Positions 1-6,021 of a stretch of 32,980 bases of DNA are shown in pieces. This DNA is from EX4484-217-1 sp964496035. GTDB lineage: Archaea; Thermoproteota; Thermoprotei_A; EX4484-217-1. Below the pieces are notes generated by a model, which worked only from the letters and a program-made list of their open reading frames with translations, made no database searches and was not told where the DNA came from. The stretch covers positions 1 through 32,980 of the forward strand of contig CAZBXI010000012.1 of assembly GCA_964496035.1 (NCBI GenBank). The letters run 5' to 3'. The translations under genes were made by a program, and so were the position numbers. Each line of letters opens with the position of its first letter. Within the stretch, counting starts at the first letter, position 1.

Positions 1-16
1 GATTTAGGTAAATCTT

Positions 17-412
17 CTATTGAAAGGGCGGGGTTCGGGTCTTATGACATTTTATTACAATCAAGCAGGTTGCAGCATGGTATAGGTCAGCTAACTCGTT
101 CTTGGGGATAAATGGCTTACATTGTTCAATATGATACGGGTCAGGTTCTACTAAAGTAGCTTTACTAATAATTAGAGAATAGAGAATTTTTGCTTGCTCT
201 TTTATTTCTGGTAGCTTATTTGATAGCTTATTTAGCCAAAACTTATATTCTTCGAGAAGAACGCTATTAATTATAAGTTCAATACTTGGATCTGTGAGAA
301 GCTTTAGGATAAGCTGTGTTGTCCGCGTGTAGCCTGATTTAAAAGCTGCTATGAAGACATTAGTGTCTAGTAGAAATCTTCTCTTTGGCAACCTTATTAG
401 CCTCTTCCTCAA
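17..412 (-). CDS. PIN-domain protein, VapC-like toxin, C-terminus possibly damaged
   Basis: This is a putative RNA-cleaving toxin of a type II toxin-antitoxin pair. The PIN pattern is visible: the first acidic residue in FLLDTNVF (about residue 16), a Glu in LLEEY, and an Asp in ELADLYHAATC. The fourth acidic residue, normally in a short motif such as TND about 15 residues after AATC, is absent; the frame instead runs into KCHKTRTPPFQ and stops. A neighbouring frame just downstream reads DPNPALSIEDLPK, which resembles a normal PIN tail, so a small indel may have altered the end. The start is TTG at 412, inside the 3' end of the upstream antitoxin gene (about 50 bp overlap), which implies translational coupling. 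The family assignment is good; activity is doubtful. Confidence 0.75.
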   Translation of the reverse strand: MRKRLIRLPKRRFLLDTNVFIAAFKSGYTRTTQLILKLLTDPSIELIINSVLLEEYKFWLNKLSNKLPEIKEQAKILYSLIISKATLVEPDPYHIEQCKPFIPKNELADLYHAATCLIVIKCHKTRTPPFQ

Positions 413-626
413 CTTCTCCGATCATCTCATCTAAATCTAGTTTAGATGCAGTAACTTCTCTCGCAATATCCTTTAATACCTTCTCAACATCGATCTTCTT
501 AAGAACTATGATATCATCCTTAATACTTAAAATAAACAGGCTATCCCCATTCTTAAGATTGAGTTTTTTCCTTATACGACTGGGAATAACTATTCTACCC
601 TTCTTATCAATAACCACAACTTCCAC
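360..626 (-). CDS. AbrB/SpoVT-family antitoxin (VapB-like)
   Basis: This small protein has an N-terminal swapped-hairpin AbrB domain: VVVIDKKGRIVIPSRIRKKL followed by a Gly-Asp turn (NGDSLFI). A charged helical tail follows that would bind the toxin. I place the start at GTG 626 because GGAGAGGTGG lies just before it (633-643). A GTG at 644 in the same frame would give six more residues. It precedes and overlaps the PIN gene, the usual antitoxin-first order. It should neutralise the toxin and repress its own promoter, which is typical of the family and not shown here. Confidence 0.85.
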   Translation of the reverse strand: MEVVVIDKKGRIVIPSRIRKKLNLKNGDSLFILSIKDDIIVLKKIDVEKVLKDIAREVTASKLDLDEMIGEVEEEANKVAKEKISTRH

Positions 627-666
627 ATATCCCACCTCTCCCACTATTCTTTAAATCAGCTCACAG

Positions 667-674
667 ATATATAA
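667..674 (-). promoter_or_regulatory. TATA box for the first toxin-antitoxin pair
   Basis: On the minus strand this reads TTATATAT. It lies about 22 bp upstream of position 645, which would put transcription start just before the ribosome-binding sequence and the GTG at 626. Confidence 0.5.
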
Positions 675-1091
675 CCTTTACATCAAAACGTGGGTACAAT
701 ACTAAAATCCTCAGACATTACAGTGAAAGGGCCCTCTCGGATCAAGATACATAATCATTTCTCCTAAAGTGTTGCAGGATTATTTAGCCTCCATGCAACA
801 TTTCAACACTGGTTACGGCCTTCGGAGCTGGAGGTCCCGGGTTCAAATTCCAGCAGACCCACCACATATAAGGAAGGATTTCATTGCTGTTAACTATGTT
901 TCATATTTTAGGTTAGGCAACCTACTAGTAGGTATGATACTTGCCTATTAATTAATGTCCAGACTATCATTGGTCCTATGGAGTTTTTAGTTTATTTGAA
1001 GATTAAGCTTAGTACTTGTTACCTTAATCGCGTTATAGTCCTCCTTGGGGCGAAATGAGTATGCGTGATAGTCTAAAAATCAATACGGTGA
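675..1091. other. Gene-poor stretch with one tRNA-derived scar
   Basis: I see no convincing gene here. The only recognisable element is the tRNA-Arg 3' fragment listed separately. The open frame crossing it on the plus strand is simply read through the tRNA remnant and has no family features. Confidence 0.6.
818..864 (+). repeat. Degenerate 3' half of a tRNA-Arg, possible attachment-site remnant
   Basis: These 47 bases align without gaps to bases 4621-4667 of the complete tRNA-Arg, from within the anticodon arm through the CCA. There are 6 mismatches, all transitions (C to T or G to A). Several break T-stem and acceptor pairing, and no 5' half lies upstream, so it is not a working tRNA. The anticodon reads TCG rather than CCG. 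Such 3' tRNA fragments are what integrating elements leave behind. Confidence 0.8.
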
Positions 1092-1543
1092 CTAGAAGTC
1101 CTGGGAAACCATTTTTTCGAGAGTATTAAGGATACTATCAGCATTAACTATGAGCCATGTAATAAAAAATACTTCTAAAGGCCCGTAAGCAAGAACGCCT
1201 AGAACAGCGTATCAGACATTATATGGGAAACTTAAGCTGAAACTCTCGAAGAATATGTCGCCATACGCTATTCTCGCTACTAATATAGCTATTGTAAGTG
1301 GTATTGATAGCGCTAAGCTCTTCAGTAATCTCTGCCTTCTTAAACCATATATTTCAGGGCTGTCTCTTCCTGCAAGTAAGATAAGGAGTGGTAAACCTCC
1401 TACATCAACTACTTCACCGTAAAATGCTAGATAGGGTTCTCTATAAAGCATACTAATTAATTGTTCAAAATTCAATGAACACCCTTCGCATAAGCTATTA
1501 GGGTGGCGGTGAATATTAAACCTATGAAAGACCATAACCACAT
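1092..1543 (-). pseudogene. Broken polytopic membrane-protein gene (possibly CPBP-like)
   Basis: Three pieces fit one membrane protein. From ATG 1543 a frame reads MWLWSFIGLIFTATLIAYAKG and stops at about 1472. The next piece, in another frame, runs NFEQLISMLYREPYLAFYGE to a TGA at 1212-1214 and contains two hydrophobic stretches. Reading through that TGA, the same frame continues YAVLGVLAYGPLEVFFITWL and ends at TAG 1092-1094. This suggests one frameshift near 1465-1480 and one nonsense codon. The GPLEVFF-WLI segment recalls archaeal CPBP intramembrane proteases, but that family call is weak. It lies between the tRNA scar and a toxin-antitoxin pair, in keeping with a decaying region. Confidence 0.6.
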
Positions 1544-1716
1544 GGTGAGGACTAGTAGAACATGTTTGCTATGTTGCTTCTTTATACAGCTTTACTCCTC
1601 TTAACTACATACGGGGTAGTTAAGCAACATTAATGATCCTTCTTAGTTAACTGAATATTTTTTGCCTAGTTAATTATATTCCCTTAATTTTCCATCAAGC
1701 AAAGAGTAATTATGTC

Positions 1717-2187
1717 TTAAGCTTTTCCAATACCGTGTTTCCTAATGAAGTCTTCTTCATATACTAGGTTCTCCATTCTTTCACCTAGGTTTCTTAGGAA
1801 GTCAATTAAGGCTGCGTCTCTTGTTAGAAATTTTAAGTTGCAGGTTAGGGATGTTGTGTAGAGGAGTAGGTCTATTAGATCCTTAAACCCCTTACTTTTA
1901 AGTTCAAGTGCTTTCATATATCCTTCTGCTGTTGGGTAGGTTAGTTTAAACTCCTCCTCTATTAAGGTAAGGCCTTTAAGTACTATATTGCGGTCATACC
2001 TCATTTTAGATATTTTGCCTAGGATTTCGACGATATTAAAAGGTGTATAGTATACTTCTAGCATTCCTAACTTTCTAAGCTTTCTAAGAACCCTCAATGC
2101 CTTACTTACGTTTTCAACCTCAACGCCCACTATAGGGAGTAAGTACGTTGAGTCTAAAAGCACCTTAAGCTTATCTGAAAAGCTCAT
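1717..2187 (-). CDS. PIN-domain protein, putative toxin of second pair
   Basis: About 156 residues. Acidic residues expected of a PIN nuclease are present in order: LLDSTYLLP near the N-terminus, a Glu in FNIVEIL, an Asp in FKDLIDLLLY, and an Asp in FLTRDAALIDF. It probably cleaves RNA when released from its partner (family knowledge). I use ATG 2187, which overlaps the last 17 bases of the antitoxin gene; a longer reading from 2223 would add a basic extension inside the antitoxin and is less likely. All four acidic positions are intact, unlike the first pair. Confidence 0.82.
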   Translation of the reverse strand: MSFSDKLKVLLDSTYLLPIVGVEVENVSKALRVLRKLRKLGMLEVYYTPFNIVEILGKISKMRYDRNIVLKGLTLIEEEFKLTYPTAEGYMKALELKSKGFKDLIDLLLYTTSLTCNLKFLTRDAALIDFLRNLGERMENLVYEEDFIRKHGIGKA

Positions 2188-2413
2188 TCTGCATTTCCTC
2201 GGACTCTTTCTCAAAATCTTCAAAGGTTATTTTAGCGAATTTAGGTCCTTTAAGAGCTATATCGAAAGGATCAGGTATAGGCTCTAATACTATTCTAGAG
2301 CCTTCAACCCTCAACTTAACAATACTACCTTCCTTTATCCCTACAGCCTCAGCTATACCTTTGGGTATATATAATGTAAACTTCTTAGAGACCCTCACCT
2401 TAATCTCAGACAT
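2171..2413 (-). CDS. AbrB-family antitoxin of second pair
   Basis: This 80-residue protein starts MSEIKVRVSKKFTLYIPKGI, a typical AbrB/MazE-like swapped hairpin DNA-binding segment, followed by EGSIVKLRVEGSRIVLEPI and an acidic tail suited to PIN-toxin binding. ATG at 2413. The toxin gene follows with an overlap. It is divergent from argS, and the 200-bp gap between them holds two palindromes that could be its operator. Confidence 0.85.
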   Translation of the reverse strand: MSEIKVRVSKKFTLYIPKGIAEAVGIKEGSIVKLRVEGSRIVLEPIPDPFDIALKGPKFAKITFEDFEKESEEMQNELFR

Positions 2414-2465
2414 CTAAGATTACCTGGTATATTGTTTTAAACTCGGATGTAAGTATTAACCCAGG

Positions 2466-2479
2466 ACTATTTAAATAGT
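2466..2479. promoter_or_regulatory. Perfect 14-bp palindrome in the toxin-antitoxin/argS divergent gap
   Basis: ACTATTTAAATAGT is exactly self-complementary. It lies roughly 25 bp upstream of a TTTAAAA-like box on the minus strand that would serve the antitoxin gene. AbrB-type antitoxins bind such symmetric sites, so an operator is plausible. Confidence 0.4.
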
Positions 2480-2518
2480 TCTCCTACTTTCTTAAGCTTA
2501 ACATTTGAGTGTTTGCTT

Positions 2519-2535
2519 CCAAAATATCATTTTGG
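2519..2535. promoter_or_regulatory. Inverted repeat upstream of argS
   Basis: CCAAAAT-ATC-ATTTTGG, a 7-bp perfect inverted repeat with a 3-base spacer, about 33 bp upstream of the argS TATA box. It could be a regulator site or a hairpin; I see no further evidence. Confidence 0.35.
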
Positions 2536-2567
2536 AAAAATTGTTTAGTCTGTATGGCTTGGGCAAG

Positions 2568-2576
2568 TTTTTAAAT
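2568..2576 (+). promoter_or_regulatory. argS: TATA box of argS
   Basis: TTTTTAAAT about 45 bp upstream of the TTG start. Transcription would begin near 2595-2600, directly at the GGAGG ribosome-binding sequence at 2597-2601. Confidence 0.5.
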
Positions 2577-2613
2577 TTTCATACTAAATCTCTATAGGAG
2601 GAAATCAGCTAGG

Positions 2614-4590
2614 TTGAAGACTATGAAGGTTATTGTTGAAGACGTTTATGATCATATTTTGCGAGAAATAGCTAATAGTACGTGGAATATTTGGAGTAAA
2701 GCAGGTTTTGAAGTAAGCATGAATGATATTTACGAATCCTTAGAGGAACCTCCCCTAGAAAAATTTGGCGATATAGCATTACCTACCTTTAGATTTTCTA
2801 AGAAATTCAAAGTAAACTACAAGGAGCTTATTTCAAAAACTCTACGTGAACTAGACCTAAGAAGATTAAGGGTAATAAGTAGAGTTAATGTCATTGGAGG
2901 TTATATAAACTTCTTTATCAACGAAGAATATGCCGCAAAGGAACTCTTCCAAACCATATCTAATATAGGGTATAGTTACGGATTAAAGACTGCGGAAAAA
3001 CCTTTACGTATAGTTGTTGAACATACAAGCGCAAACCCCGTTCACCCCCTACACATAGGCCACGGGAGAAACGCTATTTTAGGCGATGTACTTTCTAGAA
3101 TACTTACTAAGCGTGGCCATAGGGTTATTCGAAGATTTTACATTAACGACATGGGCAGGCAAGTGGCAATACTAGCTTACGGTTGTTTAGCTCTTGGCAG
3201 CGTACAGCCTACGGGGAAACCTGATCATTTTTACGGTATAATATATTCAGCAACCAATGCGGTAATAGAAATAGATAGGTTAAAGAAAGAACTAGAGGAA
3301 GCAAGGGAGAAAGGCGATTACGTAGAAGCAGAGAAAGTTAACAGTGAATTACTTGATTGGCTTAATGTACTAGCCGAGCTTAAGTCTAAGAACAATAAGC
3401 TCGTAATGACCCTTATTGAGAGGCTTAAAGGGAAAGACCATGAGAGAGAAATTCAAAACATAATGAGAACCTATGAGAAACGACTAGACGAAAACATTGT
3501 TAAAACTGTGCGGAGAATATGTGCAGACGTTATTGAAGGGTTTAAAGAAACCCTAGGTAAAATGGGTGTAGAGTTCGATTACTGGGATTGGGAAAGTGAC
3601 TTAGTGTGGAGAGGTATTGTAGACGAAGTTATGGCAAGAGCTGAAAAAAGTCCGCACTTTACAACGTATAAGGGTGCTTCGGCATTAGATTTCTCAACAT
3701 TACAGAAAATAAGCGAAGTTAGAGAAAAACTTAAACTACCTAAATCCTTTGAAATACCTCCTCTAATACTTAGAAGAAGTGATGGTACGACACTATATAC
3801 GACAAGAGATATAGCATACAGTATTGTGAAGTTTAAGAACGCTGATAAAGTAATTAACGTTATAATGTCTGAACAGAAACTTGCTCAAGCACAGTTAAGA
3901 TTGGCTCTTTTAGCTTTAGGTTATAGAAGGGAAGCATACAATCTAATACACTATTCATATGAAATAGTTAACCTACCTGGAGTTAAAATGTCCGGTAGGA
4001 AGGGAAGATTTGTTGATTTAGATTCTTTAATTGAGGAAGCAATTTCAAGAGCCTACTTTGAAGTTTCGAAGAGAAATCCTAACATGGCCGAAGAGTGGAA
4101 AGAGAGAATAGCCAGGATTGTGGGTTTAGGCGCGGTAAGATATGCTTTGGTTTCAGTATCTGCTTCTAAACCATTAACCTTCGTTTGGGATAATGTGTTA
4201 AATTTTGAAAAGAATAGTGGACCTTATATACAATACACGTACGCTAGAGCAATAAATATTCTTAAAAACTATGATAAGAAAGTTGACTTCGACTTAGAGA
4301 CCTTAGACTACAATGTGCTAAGGAAACCTATTATTCGAAGACTACTGATTCTACTTATCAAATTTCCTAAAACATTTACTAAAGCAGCAGATGAATTGAA
4401 ACCAGAATGTTTAGTTGAGTACGCTGGAAAACTTGCAGACACGTTTAATTCATTCTACACTGCTGAACCGGTAATTAAAGAACCAGATGAAGGAAAAAAG
4501 AGAACTAAGCTATATATTGTGAAGACCGTTGAAATAGTGTTGAAAAACATATTAACGTTATTAGGAATAGAAGCTCCAGAGAAAATGTAG
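2614..4590 (+). CDS. argS: Arginyl-tRNA synthetase
   Basis: Class I synthetase that attaches arginine to tRNA-Arg in the cytoplasm. The N-terminal tRNA-recognition domain spans about residues 1-110. The HIGH motif is in HPLHIGHGRN (about 145-155), preceded by EHTSANP. A charged, coiled-coil-like insertion lies near 215-290. The KMSK-type motif is VKMSGRKGRF (about 460), and the DALR anticodon-binding domain closes the protein (SGPYIQYTYARA onward). Length 658 is usual for archaea. The start is TTG 2614 with GGAGG 12 bases upstream; ATG 2623 is an alternative. The stop codon TAG shares its last G with the first base of the tRNA-Arg gene, so enzyme and substrate tRNA are joined in one transcript. 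Confidence 0.96.
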   Translation: MKTMKVIVEDVYDHILREIANSTWNIWSKAGFEVSMNDIYESLEEPPLEKFGDIALPTFRFSKKFKVNYKELISKTLRELDLRRLRVISRVNVIGGYINFFINEEYAAKELFQTISNIGYSYGLKTAEKPLRIVVEHTSANPVHPLHIGHGRNAILGDVLSRILTKRGHRVIRRFYINDMGRQVAILAYGCLALGSVQPTGKPDHFYGIIYSATNAVIEIDRLKKELEEAREKGDYVEAEKVNSELLDWLNVLAELKSKNNKLVMTLIERLKGKDHEREIQNIMRTYEKRLDENIVKTVRRICADVIEGFKETLGKMGVEFDYWDWESDLVWRGIVDEVMARAEKSPHFTTYKGASALDFSTLQKISEVREKLKLPKSFEIPPLILRRSDGTTLYTTRDIAYSIVKFKNADKVINVIMSEQKLAQAQLRLALLALGYRREAYNLIHYSYEIVNLPGVKMSGRKGRFVDLDSLIEEAISRAYFEVSKRNPNMAEEWKERIARIVGLGAVRYALVSVSASKPLTFVWDNVLNFEKNSGPYIQYTYARAINILKNYDKKVDFDLETLDYNVLRKPIIRRLLILLIKFPKTFTKAADELKPECLVEYAGKLADTFNSFYTAEPVIKEPDEGKKRTKLYIVKTVEIVLKNILTLLGIEAPEKM

Positions 4591-4667
4591 GGCCCGTAGC
4601 TTAGCCTGGATAGAGCGCCAGCCTCCGGAGCTGGAGGTCCCGGGTTCAAATCCCGGCGGGCCCGCCA
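4590..4667 (+). tRNA. tRNA-Arg (anticodon CCG), CCA encoded
   Basis: A complete cloverleaf. The acceptor GGGCCCG (4590-4596) pairs with CGGGCCC (4657-4663). The D arm is GCTT...GAGC, the anticodon stem CCAGC/GCTGG encloses loop CTCCGGA with CCG at 4625-4627, and the T stem is CCGGG/CCCGG around TTCAAAT. The discriminator is G and the CCA (4665-4667) is encoded. No intron. It reads CGG codons. Base 4590 is also the last base of the argS stop codon. Degenerate copies of its 3' half lie at 818-864 and 5893-5942. Confidence 0.96.
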
Positions 4668-4972
4668 TAGGCATCTTCTGTTTTCTAACTTGTTAGTAAG
4701 GCATGAGCAGAAATGTTATCACTCTTATATAGTTACTTGTAGTTGTCCTAGATGGCATATCTGTTGGAGCCTTGTTTAGGTTATACTTATGCTCATGGCG
4801 CTTTATTGTTGAGACGATAGAATAATTGTCCCAGTATGTGAGGTCTGTTGGAGGATATACCAGGAAGTCATAAGGGCTTATGCATTTGCCAGCTGGTATG
4901 GTCGCTAATGTAGATTTTATAGTGGGTTTTTAAACCTTGCTAACACTATACTTGTATTGGAGATGATCGAGC
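4668..4972. other. Intergenic stretch with an unexplained minus-strand open frame
   Basis: Holds the presumed TATA box of the next toxin-antitoxin pair (TTTTTAAA near 4927-4934). On the minus strand, 4929-4693 is open for 78 codons, but without ATG, GTG or TTG until late. The translation matches nothing I recognise. It may be the remnant 3' end of a lost gene, or chance. Confidence 0.3.
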
Positions 4973-5149
4973 ATGAGTAGGGTCGTCGAAGCCGTGTATG
5001 AGAAGGGTATGTTGCGACCATTGGAGAAGTTGGATCTACCTGAGGGTGTTCGGGTGAGGCTAAGGATTGAGGGAATTTACGGCCTTCTAAAGGATTGGAG
5101 AATTGACCCCCAGAAGCTAAAGGATGAATTGAGGAAGTTGCATGGTTGA
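4973..5149 (+). CDS. DUF104 (AF2212-like) antitoxin, 58 residues
   Basis: A 58-residue protein starting MSRVVEAVYEKGMLRPLEKL, then DLPEGVRVRLRIEG. This is the DUF104 pattern (VxxVYExGxxRPLExxxLPEG) of short antitoxins found before PIN toxins in archaea and cyanobacteria. The C-terminal 20 residues are helical and charged and should contact the toxin. The ATG at 4973 is preceded by GGAGATGATC at 4959-4968, a near-perfect ribosome-binding sequence. The PIN gene follows 6 bases later. The pair is visibly richer in G+C than argS or the BMP gene, which suggests transfer. Confidence 0.85.
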   Translation: MSRVVEAVYEKGMLRPLEKLDLPEGVRVRLRIEGIYGLLKDWRIDPQKLKDELRKLHG

Positions 5150-5155
5150 GGAGCA

Positions 5156-5533
5156 TTGGCACGTTACTACGCTGACACCTATGCCTTAGTTGAGATTCTT
5201 AGAGGCAGTTCTGCTTATGAGAGGTATGCTGGCGAAGAGCTTGTTACTAGCGAGTTTAACCTACTGGAGCTTGCCTATGCTTTGACCAGAGACTATGGTA
5301 GAGAGAAGGCAGTCAAGATACTGAGAATAACACGAGCCTTCGTAACCATAGTTCAGCCCACAGACGAAGACTATGCTGAAGCTTCTGCGTTACGTATAGA
5401 GTTGAAGAAGCAGGGCAAGAACCTCTCCCTAATAGATGCCTTAGGATATGTGCTCGCAAAACGCCTCAAGATACTATTCCTGACGGGTGACCGTGAATTC
5501 AAAGATCTAGATGGGGTAGAATACGTTAAATAA
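5156..5533 (+). CDS. PIN-domain toxin of third pair
   Basis: 125 residues with all four PIN acidic positions: YADTYALVE at the N-terminus, FNLLELAYA, LSLIDALGY and FLTGDREFKDLDGV near the end. It is a predicted ribonuclease inhibited by the DUF104 partner just upstream. The TTG start at 5156 follows GAGGAG (5148-5153), which includes the antitoxin stop region. The length is normal and the gene is intact. It sits between the tRNA-Arg gene and a tRNA-Arg fragment, so it may be cargo of an element that entered there. Confidence 0.87.
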   Translation: MARYYADTYALVEILRGSSAYERYAGEELVTSEFNLLELAYALTRDYGREKAVKILRITRAFVTIVQPTDEDYAEASALRIELKKQGKNLSLIDALGYVLAKRLKILFLTGDREFKDLDGVEYVK

Positions 5534-5892
5534 AATATTGCTTAAAAATAACCAGAAATCAATAGATTGCCATCTCAAGGATATAGTATCTCTAAATACC
5601 CGTTACTTATGTGGTTACAATACTGATAGCCAATTAGACTATTTTATGTTATATCCAGCTTGGAATCCAAGATCTTCGATCCCGCAATCCATCCGCCCCG
5701 CGAAAGCTCTTAGAGATAGAAAGCAAGAAAGCAATAGTATGCCCACCGAACATAGTATCCTCTACGAACGCTATATCTAAAATCACTAACTCTTAGTCCT
5801 TGGACTAACTGTCCTACATACTAGAATAGTATGAAGTCTATACCTAACTGTCCCAAATTGCCATCAGCTTCTGGGATATTTCCTTTTAAGTA
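5534..5892. other. Intergenic stretch with coding-like remnants
   Basis: No intact gene is convincing. From 5701 to 5796 on the plus strand one frame reads PRKLLEIESKKAIVCPPNIV and onward to a TAG, with protein-like composition. The preceding frame reads IFDPAIHPP just upstream, so a gene broken by a one-base shift is possible. I recognise no family. Confidence 0.3.
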
Positions 5893-5942
5893 CCAGCCTT
5901 CGGAGCTGGAGGTCCCGGGTTAAAACCTCGGCGGGCCCTCCA
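5893..5942 (+). repeat. Degenerate 3' part of a tRNA-Arg, possible attachment-site remnant
   Basis: These 50 bases align without gaps to 4618-4667 of the complete tRNA-Arg, from the anticodon stem through CCA, with 5 mismatches. Changes in the T loop and T stem should prevent tRNA function, and the 5' half is missing. The anticodon position reads TCG, as in the copy at 818. With the intact tRNA-Arg, it brackets the DUF104-PIN pair in direct orientation. Confidence 0.82.
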
Positions 5943-5994
5943 TGGGTTCCGTCTTAGTATGGATTTCAAGAAGAAACTGTGTTTAAATATTTAT

Positions 5995-6001
5995 GAAAAA
6001 A
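5995..6001 (-). terminator. T-run terminator after the BMP gene
   Basis: On the minus strand a run of Ts lies about 20 bases past the stop codon at 6022, the usual archaeal intrinsic signal. Confidence 0.4.
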
Positions 6002-6021
6002 GATTATAGTTTGTTTTAGTC

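Noticed and set aside
728..737. AGGGCCCTCT resembling another tRNA acceptor end
   Set aside because: Too short, and no T arm precedes it.
769..951. 60-codon open frame on the plus strand
   Set aside because: It runs through the degenerate tRNA-Arg fragment and has no protein family features.
1212..1214. In-frame TGA as selenocysteine codon
   Set aside because: Selenocysteine is not known from this archaeal group and the same gene also has a frameshift; decay is simpler.
5538..5780. 80-codon open frame on the plus strand
   Set aside because: Composition is unlike neighbouring proteins and another frame in the same place looks more coding-like; no start signal.
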